Shown: one piece after another, positions 44,918 to 56,588 of the stretch
Layout: each line of letters opens with the position of its first letter
Position numbering within the stretch: position 1 is the stretch's first letter
Source of the DNA: Daphnia carinata
Taxonomy: Eukaryota; Arthropoda; Branchiopoda; Diplostraca; Daphniidae
DNA length: 64,000 nt
Assembly: GCF_022539665.2 (NCBI RefSeq)
Contig: NC_081340.1
Location: 6,881,357-6,945,356 of the forward strand
Direction of reading: 5' to 3'
Position numbers and translations under genes: made by a program
The notes under the pieces: generated by a model
The model's database searches: none
The model's input: the letters and a program-made list of their open reading frames with translations, nothing else
Told to the model about the DNA's origin: nothing

Positions 44918-45655
44918 ATGAACAAGGTAGGTTAACATGAATAACATCAATAGATTGATAATGTTTACCTTTTATTTTTAATACCCTTCTAGTTCATCGC
45001 CTTCATGCTGTGTGCCGTCCTCGCTGTGGCCGCTGGCCGTCCTCAGGTGTTCCAAGGTGATGCATTAGTTTGCAATAAAATTTGCTATTTAATAATTTAA
45101 AGCGTATTAGTTTTTCGTTTCATTCCTGATTATATTTAAAACAATAATAATAATGATATTTACTCTTTACTGTAGCCACTGGAACTGGTTCGGGATTTGG
45201 AACTGGCGCTGCTCCTCTGTTTGGCGGAAATGGAGCTGCCCCGCTTCTAGGTGGAGCTGGAGTTCCTTTTGGTGCAGGACAACCTGGTGGACAACTCGGC
45301 TTCTCGTCTTTCGATCGTAAGATATCAGGGTTTCCGAAATTTCTCTTGAATTCTAAATTGAAAATATTAATTTGATTTTTGTATTCAATGGAAACAGTTG
45401 GCACTGGTTCCGGAGCTGGAGCTGGAACTGCTAACGCTGGTCCTGGTGGAGTGTCTGCATCAGGGGTAAGTAAATAGGGATATTTGTGGAACCAATTAAA
45501 ATAGCATACAACATTGAATTATGCAGGTTGGCATTTCGAACGCAAGCAATGGCGGAGCTGCAACTGGAACTGGAACAGGCACCGCCGCCTTGGATCTTCT
45601 AAGTGGACAAGCTTCGGCAGCTGGTTCTGGTACCGGAAGCAGCGTTGGAAAATAA
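44918..45655 (+). CDS. GRS8: five-exon secreted Gly-rich protein
   Basis: Exons 44918-44926 (MNK), 44993-45056, 45176-45316, 45398-45465 and 45527-45655; phases agree; 136 residues. Signal peptide FIAFMLCAVLAVAAGRPQ, then VFQ and a 141-nt linker exon (ATGTGSGFGTG, APLLGGAGVPFGAGQPGGQ). Module [18 protein letters not shown] and VGISNASNGGAATGTGTGTA, LDLLSGQ, ending GSSVGK. Closest relative is GRS5, including the extra exon. Even the donor context GTGATGCA after exon 2 is shared (CAAG before GTGATGC). Last gene of the plus-strand array. Function unknown. Confidence 0.9.
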
Positions 45656-46137
45656 ATAAGTCAGCTACATTATGAAGCTTCGTTGCACGAAGCTTCAATC
45701 ATATTCCATTTGAATTTTTAAGGAAAAATTTGTTGAATTTAAAAATAATAAAAAAAGTATCCACAAATTCACTCTTCAAACAATTGAAAACAAATCTTTT
45801 TCTGTACCTGCCCACAAAATTTGAATTTAACAAACAAGGCTGGGAGACTATGAATAGAAGATTACGTTGTTTATCGAATCAAACGAGCTATGTCGTGTCA
45901 ACATTTACCTAATTATAAATGAGCTAAAAAAATGAGATAGTAACACAGGTCACAAAAGCATTGTGTTTTCAAATAAATTTCGCAGAATTTTAGGTTACAT
46001 TTAAAGTGTTAACGGTCCAATAATTGGGAAACGAACGCGCTCGACTGAGTGCACATTTCAAGCAACCAATCGATAACGGCCCAAAAAAGGAAAACAAAAT
46101 TGATTCTACCTGTTCTTTTCATCAAAATTTTTTTTCA
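45656..46137. other. Convergent intergenic region
   Basis: Between the 3' ends of GRS8 and the Ala/Ser-rich gene. An inverted GAAGCTTCGTTGCACGAAGC hairpin at about 45675 just after the GRS8 stop could be a 3' UTR structure. No gene seen. Confidence 0.5.
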
Positions 46138-46713
46138 TCAAATATGGTTTGCATTTCTGCTGCTGTTTCGATTTCTAGACGGTCTTCCTGACCGGTTGGC
46201 TGGCCGACCTTGCCTGGACTTTTGCTGATGAATGCTAGTCGATGACGAATGAACCGATGCAGAAGCTGAAGCAGCCACTGGCCCTGAAGCCGAAGCTGAG
46301 GCATGTTGCCACATGCTTCCCGAATTGTGGGCAGAAGAAAATTCACGGCCAGCTCCAGCTGAAGCTGAAGCACTAACAGGACGTCCTCCTGCTGGCCACA
46401 TGCCTTGTTGATGTGCGCCTTGCTGGGCGGCTGCCGATGCAAAGGTATTGGTCGCCATTTCGTTAAATGTTCTGGAGATGCTGTTGAACGGATCGTTTCC
46501 TATTTAAAGATAATTCAGTTATTTCAAAGATTAGTGCATTAGATAGTACATTTTATTTACAAACCATGTTGATGAGGCAAAGGGGCACCTTGGGTCATGT
46601 ACGCTATGACAGTAACCATCAAAACAGCGCAGATCTTTATTGACAAGAATAAAACAAAATTAATACCGAGCCTATTTACACATGTAAAGCTTTTAAGTTG
46701 ATTGTACCTTCAT
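46138..46713 (-). CDS. Small secreted Ala/Ser-rich protein (145 residues)
   Basis: Minus-strand exons 46708-46713 (MK), 46565-46634 and 46138-46499, GT-AG with matching phases. Signal peptide ICAVLMVTVIAYMTQGAPLP, then NDPFNSISRTFNEMATNTFA, a run of alternating Ala/Ser blocks (VSASASAGAG, HASASASG, ASASASVH) and a basic tail (GRPANRSGRPSRNRNSSRN). Ala-Ser alternation and a basic tail suggest a structural or matrix protein, by analogy with silk- or cuticle-like low-complexity proteins only. Exon architecture matches the 83-residue gene at 42.9 kb, which also has GRPSR near its C terminus. Function unknown. Confidence 0.8.
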
Positions 46714-47238
46714 TTTACAGCTGGTTTAAATTTCAGATGAGAAAAAAGATAAATGCCACGAGCTATACCATACGATGCTGGCTCCAATAGAATACGATTG
46801 CAATTGAATCCTTTCGTAACCACTCGCTTGTTTTATGTATTACACCAGTGTTGGAAGATTAGTGGCGCTTCTCGGTCAATGTACGCGATATTCGGTCTGT
46901 TTCAACTTAAAAAGAAAAAGGGCTGCGACGCACTTGCAAGTTAAGAGCAAAGCTCTTAAAGATTTAAGGCTATCTACGAGTCACATTGAATTCAGGCGCC
47001 TTTACACGGAAACTTGAACTGCTTCAAGCTCTTCGTAACTGCCGCTTTTGCAAGGGGGGACTTGAAGGATCGTCTTTATCAGCAAAACAGTTCCCGAAGT
47101 CAACACAACGGGAAAACCAGAGACGCTATCACCAAAAGGAGTAACAGAGTGAATGGGTACGACTGACGCTCCGGATCCATCCAAGTTGCCCGAATTTCTT
47201 ATTGTTACATTTACGAAGACCGCATGTCTATTCAAAGT
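46714..47238. other. Upstream region of the Ala/Ser-rich gene
   Basis: Contains its promoter (no strong TATA seen; a CCAAT-like CTATTGG on the minus strand). A minus-strand open stretch at 47002-47235 includes IRNSGNLDGSGASVVPIHSV, which has no start or splice support on its own. Confidence 0.4.
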
Positions 47239-47520
47239 TTAAGCCACCATTGAATTCCTGCTACTATTAATTTGTAAAACATTTTCCGGAGGGGGGCTGC
47301 AAGTTAATTCCAAATTTTTGGGACACGCTTCAATTGATGCATTAAAGCTGCCACCTGAATGAAACAAAGGACGAAATTAGAATATGTTTGGAAATGAGAA
47401 AACAAATTTATGATACTGACGTGTTGAAATTGGGCGAGGGCGTGCCTTTTGTACCAATAAAGCGCAGAATGGAGATCTGGCAAGGTTATCCATAAGAGCG
47501 ATTACTTTGACATTGGTCAT
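47239..47520 (-). CDS. Possible two-exon small protein, weak
   Basis: Minus strand: ATG at 47518-47520 opens a frame (starts MTNVKVIALMDNLARSPF) ending at a GTCAGT donor after 47421. An acceptor TTCATTCAG leads to an exon 47239-47354 in matching phase that ends in a stop (contains NASIEACPKNLELTCSPPPE). The hydrophobic start is too weak for a confident signal peptide and no TATA box is evident. It could be a decayed relative of the gene upstream. Confidence 0.3.
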
Positions 47521-47695
47521 TAAAAACCTGCAAGCGAGCAAAGTGCGTGGGTGTTGCAATAGGCTTAGTTCAGCAATTTCAACTCGCAACGCAAAAGTTA
47601 CATATTCGAACATCTAACCGATGAACAAGCTGACTTAGGTTTATTTAATAATTTATTTTAAATGTAAGAAAAAAAATGAGCAATGACTTCTTTGA

Positions 47696-48252
47696 TCATT
47701 TGAAAATGTACGACACTGAGCTGAATGAAAACGTTTTAAAGGAAGCGTCTTCACCGTAGCCAAAACCAGAGCCATTAGGAAGCCCAAAATCAATGCCAGC
47801 TCCCCAGACGCCATTGTCTCTTGATAGGTCTCCGTTCCGTGCATCCACAACGGACTCATTGTTGGGCTTCCGGAAGGGGAAGATTTTCAATTTTAAGAGG
47901 ATGGAAATGGCTGCCTCTTCGACTGACAAACTACCATCGTCGTTCAACGTCCGCGATTCAAGAGTAGCAAACGGTCGACTATTGGCACCAACTTCAGTCT
48001 TGGCTTCAGTGGTTCGACTTCTATATTCAACTGCATCCGTTGAATGGTTTGAAATACAGTTTCAAGGAATAGATTTGAAAGCACAGCGAAACTTACAGGG
48101 ACGAAGTTGAGGTCGACACATCACAGATGAAATGCAGGATAATAAATAGCAAAGGAAAATGACCTGCGTGTAAACCGGGGAAAAGAATTAGTCGTATAAG
48201 TTCTATTTCACCAGATTGCAGGTTACCAGTTTACTTGCTGAATCACACTCAT
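47696..48252 (-). CDS. Small secreted protein, unrecognised (139 residues)
   Basis: Minus-strand exons 48235-48252 (MSVIQQ), 48097-48163 and 47696-48030, with GT-AG borders and matching phases. Signal peptide VIFLCYLLSCISSVMCRPQ, which ends in the same (M/R)PQ junction as the Gly-rich family. The mature part is mixed: FEYRSRTTEAKTEVGANSRP, an acidic DDGSLSVEEA stretch, ILLKLKIFPFRKPNN, and a Gly-rich end WGAGIDFGLPNGSGFGYG, then FSFSSVSYIFK. A good TATA box lies about 135 bases upstream (48387-48395, minus). Function unknown. Confidence 0.72.
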
Positions 48253-48386
48253 CCCGGAGGCTGCAGCGAAGAGGTTCTTTAGTGTTAAACTTTTCGTGTC
48301 AGTAAGTCCGAACTGCCCAAAGTACGCGTGATGGTCGATGTAACAACAAATAGTGATTGGCAACGGCCAATGCAAGTACACTCCTG

Positions 48387-48395
48387 TTTTATATA
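48387..48395 (-). promoter_or_regulatory. TATA box of the 139-residue secreted-protein gene
   Basis: Minus strand TATATAAAA, the strongest TATA match in this part of the window, about 135 bases before the start codon, leaving room for a leader of about 105 bases. Confidence 0.65.
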
Positions 48396-49230
48396 CACAG
48401 AGCCAAGCTCTCATTGCTGCATCCATTACCTCGCAGATTCATCGGTAGATTACATCCTCAAGCAAAACCTTGGTGACTGATGCGCAGTGGTCTGCGATAC
48501 TAGGGTTTGCCCCTGTTTGGGGTCGCCATTAATATTCATAGCTCGTTCAATTTACTTTGACCGGACAATGTTTCTAGTCTTATTCGATTAAAAAGCATCT
48601 TGTTTCTCGCCCGGATGGCCACAGACAAAAATGCCGGCAAAGTGGATGTTAAAAAAGCGATAAATTTAACGGAATAGATCGTCATCCAAATTACAAAATC
48701 AAAGTGAGTGGTAAAATGAAGTGCCTTAACGCTAATAAACTCAAACCATATTAGGCGTTGGTAGCTGGATGCAAATCTCAATTGCATTATTTTGGCATGT
48801 CTGGGTAGAAATTCTACGACCATTTTGGGGTGGGGACAAAGCACAGTTCGGCACGTCTGTGAATGCATTATGCACCGGGGTTTATCTTTGAACAAAGAAA
48901 AATTTATCCCCCTTTCAATGTAGCCAACCACCGCTAATGTTTAGCAACTTAAGAGCCCATCGCTCACGAAGCTTTTCCAGCACAACAGAAACGCTTCAGT
49001 TGTTTCTCGCTCCAAACACTCCAAAGTGTAACCCCATTACATATTCGATCAGCCATTTAAAACTACGCTAGTACAACTACCCCACGATTATGAAATAAAA
49101 GAAAAGAAAACGTAATTTCAGTGATGGCTATAAAACTTAAACAGTCAAGTTCCTTAAAGCCACGGAAGGCAAATGTAACTTTTTATAATTTGAAAACAAG
49201 CCATGACTGACATTACGCTTTGTATTAAAA
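48396..49230. other. Intergenic region between small secreted gene and TMA16
   Basis: A 131-codon minus-strand frame (48536-48931) exists but shows no splice, promoter or domain evidence. Nothing else recognised. Confidence 0.45.
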
Positions 49231-49932
49231 TCAAGCAACTTCCATAGTTTTCTCATCACTTCTTTCCACATCCTCTTCAGCTATAGAAGGACTGTCTGAT
49301 GGGGCATTAACACCCTTATCCTGTGGTTTTCTGAACCTTTTGAGTGTAATGTTTGGAATGAAGCGTAGAACACCAGTCCAAGACAGTAAATACTCCAAAT
49401 TTTTTGGATTGGAAAGATCAGGGATTTCTAAATGATACCATTGTCAGCAACAGGACTAAAAAAATGTGAGTTAGTTTCGACTCACCCAGTCCACATCCTT
49501 CATACTCGTCTTTTTCCAATTTTTGTGAATGTTCAATGGCATCCTCTCTGCTTGCGTGTTGTCTTGAACTCCTCTGGCCAATCTGGTTTTTCAACTTGAT
49601 TTGTTCAAGTTCTTCATCAAATCGGCCCAGGTACTGTTCAACTAGGTCTGCTGTTTGTTCTGTCGAGTACACAGTCACTTCTGGTTCCAGCTGATCACGA
49701 AACCAAGCAATTTTCTCTCCCAAAGCTGTCATCTTGTAAGCAGTTTCTTTCTTTTTGTGTTTGACACGGACTTCACGGTGCCATTCCCGCGATATTTGAT
49801 CAGCTTTCCTACTTTTTGGATGGATTAGTTTATTCTCTTGACCAAACTTTGTCTTGACCTTTGGCTAAAGTAATAAAATAAAAGTTTAATCATCTTTTCC
49901 TAGAACGAAAATGAGTTACTAGAACTGACCAT
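49231..49932 (-). CDS. TMA16: TMA16 family ribosome-biogenesis factor
   Basis: Minus-strand exons 49930-49932 (the ATG alone), 49486-49864 and 49231-49427; GT-AG, phases agree; 192 residues. The start MPKVKT, then IHPKSRKADQISREWHREVR, RFDEELEQIKLKNQIGQR, a SRE motif, YEGCGLEIPDLSNPKNLEYL and FIPNITLKRF follow the TMA16 (DUF2962) family from end to end; the human protein is about 203 residues and also starts MPK. The family associates with pre-60S ribosomal particles in nucleus and nucleolus. Only the start codon lies in exon 1, an unusual but phase-consistent split supported by the GTCAGT donor and TACTTTAG acceptor. The acidic Ser-rich tail is shorter than in vertebrates. A housekeeping gene bordering the secreted-protein cluster. 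Confidence 0.92.
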
Positions 49933-52900
49933 GATTTAACTTTGATTTTTTTTCTCCCACACGTGGAAACGGAGAGAAAAAGCAGACGATTCTGGCAATC
50001 AACTTCGAAATCGAGTCCTCATTATTGATCCAAAGATGGCGCAGCAGTCTGTAAATACATGGAAAAAATATAAAAATAATTATTAAAGATTTTCTATAAA
50101 AAAAAAAAAAACAAAAAAAAAAAACACAACAGCGTTCTGATAAAAGTTGATAATTCAAGCGAAATCTTGCAATTACATCAACTGGATCAATGAACTCATT
50201 CTGTTACTTGGCCCTGGTAGAAATAGTAACTGCATGATATTACCAGTCTAGCCATTTCTTACTTTCTGAAGGGAGGGATCCCAAAGCCTTCCCTCCCGTT
50301 CTGTACCACGTCTATTCCATCGATATCCCTCATTCAGAGATAAATTCGGATAGACGTTACACAAAGGCTATATAACCGAAAATTGGGGGCATTATCTTTT
50401 TCGTGACTGGCGGAGGGAGTAATAACTTTCTCTTCCTAAATGCATTCCAGTATACACACATATCCAATCTCCAACAACGACCAATCCATCATCCGACTGA
50501 CTTTACTAAGATGACTTAAAACTACCTTTAAAGACGCACAATCTGATGCTCCTTTTTACCCAACGTTCCATAGATGTTTCATTTTGGACGTCTACTAAAT
50601 TCACAAACAAGTTGTCTCTTATTTTCAAATACATTCGTGATCCAAAAAAAAGCCGCTGTTCCGTACAATATTCACAAACCATAGGTACATACATATATAT
50701 CTGTGCGGTTAGTGACAGAGACAAATTCAGTGAAACAGAAATGATGCATTGCGGACGGTGAGGTGACATTTTTGCACTTCCTTTTATTTTATTTTTTTTT
50801 GTATTTATTGCCCTTCCGGATGAAGGAGTCCGTGGTCACGGACTTCGGGGTTGATTGACTCAGTATAAAAACTTCCATCGTCCCACGCACGTAGACTTAT
50901 GTGAATGGAATAAATTTGATACTCGGCCAAAAAAAAAGAAAAAATTGAATCAAATTGAAATATTTAAAAGAAAACGACCGATGTTATCAACCGCTTTTAT
51001 CGACAGCTTCCGGCTGTCATCCATTTCGATTTGCATGTTGGTTCGCGTGACCCACGACATTTGCACGCCATCCGTTTTATCCCCCCACCATTTTCTTTTC
51101 GTAATAAATTTTAAGTCCATAATGGTTTTTTAACTCTAACAAAATGTTTGTTTTCTTTTTTCTTTCGCTGTGTTGGTTCGATCAACATCGCGAGTCAAAT
51201 AGAAAAGAAAAAAAAAAAAATTAAAAGCGACGTCTTCCACCAGACTTTTTTGCGTATATATAGGGGCTGTGTTCATAACGGATGAGGTGTCCAGAATATA
51301 CCGGACCCTCTCAAAAAAAAAAAAAGTAAAATGAACCTGTCCGTTCTCTGTGAGTTACAATCAAACTTTTATATCTAATGCGAATAGACTTCTACTATTC
51401 CAGAATGCCCCCCCCCTTTTTTTTTACCTCGAAAATTATTCGTGAATATGGATGAGCAATCTACTGTGATTGCCGTGCGACTCTTTTTCTAGACAAAAAA
51501 AAAAAAAAAAATAGGATTTCCATGTAAAAAACAAAAAAAGAAAAGGAATCCAATCGTATCGGTTGTAGAAAATAAAGACCGTTCGAGCCGTCGTCGGGAC
51601 GCCCAAAGATTTCTATTACACAGGCAAGGCAGAGAATAGCAATCGAAGAAGACGTGCTGATTTATATATACACACTGTATATAAATATCTCGATATATAT
51701 GAAGGGGAATGTCTACCGCAAAAAAAGAAAATCAAGAACTGAAGACAGAAAAGGCTAAATGGTCGATATACCGACGCCGCTGCTCATCTAGACTAGGTCG
51801 AAGGAAGAAGGAAAAAAAAAAGCAGTTTGCCAGATGTCATACACAATGAGAAACGACCGTCTCGATGACCCTTTTCCCTCTTATTTCCTGCTTCGAAAAA
51901 TATATAGATTTTATTTTAGTTTCGGCGGGCTATGTCTTAACACTGTGCGAAAGTCTTTGGCGAAACGAGTGAAACAGAAAATGAAGGCGATGAATGACGA
52001 ATGGGGTCTGAAATCACACCAATCATTTTTATGGAATTTCACGTTGCAAATAAAAGACCGTGTCGTTTACGAACTGATTTTGCTAACGTCAGTACATAAA
52101 TACAAAAAAACATTCAACTTAAATAATAGGTACATTCAAACCGATAAAGATAAACTAGCACGGACGTTGTCGGGAGGGAGTATGACGTCATTTAGTGCGT
52201 GCGGGGAGCCTAACGAGGGCCCAACGAGCACGCGCCACAACAACGGCCCCGGCTTATTCATTTCCCCATTTTCCTTCGCACATGATCGCAAAAGCTTTTC
52301 GTGTGTACAGTTTTGACGTACGATTGAGCACCCCCCCCCCCCCAAAACCAATTGGCGTTTCTATTCGAATAGAATTACCGACGATTCTTTACATCTATTT
52401 TTTGACAACGCTTCATTAAGCCACAACTCACGTCTATGCACGGCCGACGACATCCGAATCGGACATCATCTCTGACGCTAATTGTGCCATCAAGGCTGTT
52501 CCCAAGCCTTTTCTCGAAAGCCCAAAGAAACGAAAATAAAACGATTGCTAACAAGCTCTCATTATTTAACAGCACCGATTGATCTTCACCGCAAAATAAG
52601 TCGATGGCCAATTGAAAAAGTCAACCTACCCGGCCTTTTGCTACGTTCCAGGGAAAACCTTTTTAACTGTGTAAACATCTTACAAATAGGAGATTGCATA
52701 TCAGAAGGTCACTCGTGTTATCAATTCGCATTTATTTTTCTTTCGCCCCCCCCCCTTTTTTTTAAACGTGTTGAAAAAGTCGGTCAAACGTCTCGCACAC
52801 CTTTTGATTCGATCTGTACGTGTAGACACGTAGATATCGCACCTTTTTTTTATGTTATGCAGCCGAAAACATAAAACAAAAGTTTGGGTTGCGTGATCAA

Positions 52901-53042
52901 ACATTTACGCCTGCGGGTGATATCCGCCTTGGCGTCATGCCTCCTCTCTTTTTTTTTTTGTTATTCATTTTCGAAAAAAGAAAAAGTAAATGGATGCGAA
53001 CTCTGCGTGATCGTCAGACACATACTACCACACGTACACACT

Positions 53043-53064
53043 CACACACACACACACACACACA
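53043..53064. repeat. (CA)n microsatellite
   Basis: Eleven CA units. Confidence 0.95.
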
Positions 53065-55771
53065 TTTTCTAATGTATACCACCCCTTTTTTCTTTCCCCT
53101 CCTGTCTGTGTTAATGCCCGTTTATTATGAAAAGCCGTTCAACTAACCAAGTCAAGATCTTTATCACAAGGTTGCACGGTTTTAAATTGAACCTTGTTTT
53201 TTTTCTTTTTTTTTTTTTTTTACCTGGTCTGTGTGTGTGTGTGTGTAACGGTGTGGGTGCTGGGGAGCAGCGGGGCGGGTAGACGTAATTAGACTTGATT
53301 ACTTTTTCGACTGTAATAATTTTTGCGTTCAAGCATCGTGAAGAACGCGGTCGGAAATAATAGACGCACGCTTATTTGAGGGAGGAGTTAGGGAGAAACA
53401 AAAGAAAAATAATAATTACGAATATAACATGCAAACGAAGCAACACAAACCGCGAACCTAATCACACGAGCGCTCGCTATTCTAATGAAAAAGTATTTCA
53501 AACGCGCATTCGTTCGCGATATTTTGTTAAAATAAATAAATTTTTGTTTGATTTAAATATTTCCCAATAAATCTCGAAAGACGATGACTTTGAAAAAAAA
53601 AAAATGAATACAAAAATTTTTTTGCCTCCCACAGTCGTAAAAGCCGTCGGCTTGACTGCGCTAACATTCAATTGAATCTCTCGAAAAAAAATCTTTAAAA
53701 TAGGGAAAAGATATTTCTCAATTTTTTGTCCTCCCCCCCCATTCGGTTTGAATGGCATCTGCTATTTGCTGGCATCATCTTTTCTCTTTCTCTGTGTGTT
53801 AAAAAATCGGGAAGTTGTGTGTGTGTGGTTTTCCCTTTTTTTTCATGCCTCAGTGGCACATTCAATCACGAAACTGGCGGATGGAGCGAGAGAAAAAGAA
53901 AACGCGTGGAACGACAGATAAAATGAATATCAATCTCAGAGTCCAAAAAAAGGGGCAAAGGAGGGGGGGCATATATCTTTATATATGCACAGTATGTTGA
54001 ATGCAAAGTGTTTCATACATGCTCAAACAGATTTGACGAGATTGATCCCGCCGGCAGCCACACAACCTTTGCATACCACGTCTGCGCACGTACAATCGCC
54101 CGTTCCAGTTCAACAATCGTTTCTTAAAAAGAAAAAAAAACTGATAAAGCGAATACATCTGCACAGTTTTGCGTCGTACAATTGTTTAATGTTTCTAAAA
54201 GAAAAAATAAAAGGATTATTTGTTCTCGTTTCTATGACAACCCGCCTTCTTTTAGACAGCGCATAAACTAACATACGAAATGTTCGTTCCCTGGCATCTG
54301 ATACCGTTCAATTATAGCGAGGCGCTGCTTGTTATCAATCGATCAGTTTTTTTTTTAAAGATTTTGTGAAATACTAATTAACTAAAAATAGTGTATCAAA
54401 AACACAATGAATCGTCGATTACGGTGGATTTCTATAAAAAAAAAAAAAAAAAAAGACCACCCTCAATGGATGGCAGATGTGCGCATGCGTATATTAATCA
54501 AATCACAAGCTGGGCTATTAGGGACATTGACCTCAATTTGCGTTATAACTCTTCATCATTTATGTAATTTCTTCTTTGTGATCAAAAGAAACCTCGACTA
54601 TAAAAAAAAAAAAAAAAAAAAATCGAAAGTAGATATTATCGGTGCGTGCTGGAGTAATCTTTGAGAGGAGAAAGAATTCAGGTCGGGAGCCGCTGCATCA
54701 TCATCATAAATATAGAGTTGGGTAAGAGAAAAATTCACGATGAAATTGGAGGTATAGAACAACTGGGCTACGGTACGACGACCGGCTTCTCTTTTACATA
54801 TCATCCTTCACTGTCAAGTGTATACCTGTTATTATTTACACACACACACACACATACACGTACAGCATTTTCTTTACGGATGCACTGGAACGGGCTACAG
54901 GACTGATTGCTCCACAGTCCAGTTTTCAGAAAGAGTAAAAAAAAAAAATATGAGGGTGCCTTTCGAAAATCATTTCATTTTTTTTTTTTTTCGTTTTTTC
55001 CAATTTAAAATGGGGTGGAAAAAAAGTCATACATTATGCAATTATGCAAATAGCATCTCGCCAGATATACTGCTTTAGACTCGATTATTTTTCTGTTTGT
55101 TATTATGAATAGCCGCAGAATTGCGCTCGTTTTCTCCTCTGCCAAAAAAGTACCGAAACTAAAAATCAAAACAAAACCAATGGCCGGTTTGTTTTAACTG
55201 GCCAAAAAAAGTGTTGGTGTTCATTTGCTGATAGATTACGCATCAAAAACCAATGTCAAAGCACAAGCCAACATAGGACAAGAGAACCCATTTTCAATCT
55301 GATATTTTTGGAGCCCGTCTCCCCTCTTTTTTCTGACTCGCGATGATGGCGGCCATCGACGAGATGGATGGCCCTCAATTTCTGTCTTTTTATTCGACTG
55401 CGTCCATCGAAAAATGTGTTTTGAAAAAGATAAAAACAAATCAAAAAAGGAAAAAAAAAAAAAAGGGAATGAATGAATAAAGACGTGCGCGTTATGGCCG
55501 AATGAAGAAAAGCCGCGTGATGCGTGAAGCAGCTCTGATGGCTATATAAAAGACCCTTTATATAAAAAAAGGACCCTACATGAGCACCGAATTCAACCAG
55601 AGGATGAACCAAAAAAATAGTCAAATCATCTACAAATTTCCTTCTATCAACCAGACATGCCATAATGGGCAACGACTCGGGCGTCCCCTTTTTTTTTTTT
55701 TATCAATTTACAACTGGCCCTTTTTTTTCACACCCGGAATAGATCCGACGTTTCACTAAAGTCGTACACGC

Positions 55772-55802
<31 letters not shown>

Positions 55803-56399
55803 CGAGTATAAGATATCTCTTCTTTCCATCATTCTCTTCCATATACGCAAATATTTTGCTTTACGATTACAGCTCGACAATAGGAAAATGGCATTAAAAT
55901 ATGCGTTGATGCGCATGTCTTGTAATATACGTTTAACAGTGTTATATAGCGTGTCGGGGAGAATGCAAGATAGTAGCCATTTTTTTCCCCCTCACAAACA
56001 AGAAAGAGAAATGTCAATTGTTTTGTGAACTTTTACACGAAATTTCACTCGTTTTTTTTTATGATTAAAAATGGGGACCAATGATCAGGGACTTGTTAAA
56101 CAGTCAGAGAAAAAGAAATGTAGATGACTCACTGGGATACGGTCGTAATCATTTGTTTTAAACGACCTAAAAAAAAAAAAAGGAGGGGATAACTTCGAGG
56201 TCAACTGTCGTTACGTAATCAGCACTTTTACAAATCGTGAATAAATTGAGAACGCATCTAAACAAAAAAACGATTTGGAGAGGGTTAAAAAGATTAGGTC
56301 CGTCTTCCAAGAAAAATACATTGACTATCCATTTAAAAAAAGAAAGATCAGTTGGATCGATGGATCTTCGATCATGTAGTCGCTATGGAACACCAAATG

Positions 56400-56403
<4 letters not shown>

Positions 56404-56436
<33 letters not shown>

Positions 56437-56548
56437 GTCCTCCACACACTTTTCTTGTCGTTTTGTTGTTTGGCGTTGACCGTCATCGCCGATCTTTTTC
56501 GCCATCCGCCAAAATGGCGCATTCGATTTTTCTCCCTTCTGTATCGAC

Positions 56549-56586
<38 letters not shown>
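56404..56586. repeat. Two long poly-A tracts
   Basis: An A run of about 30 (56404-56433) and one of 36 (56551-56586), the longest homopolymer in the window, 117 bases apart. No target-site duplication or retroposed gene body is evident beside them. Confidence 0.9.

Positions 56587-56588
<2 letters not shown>

Noticed and set aside
48536-48931. 131-codon minus-strand open frame with hydrophobic stretches
   Set aside because: No signal peptide, splice sites, TATA box or recognisable family; a chemoreceptor fragment was considered but no supporting motif is present.
51834-52316. 160-codon plus-strand open frame
   Set aside because: No domain, no flanking splice sites, homopolymer-rich surroundings; interpreted as chance.
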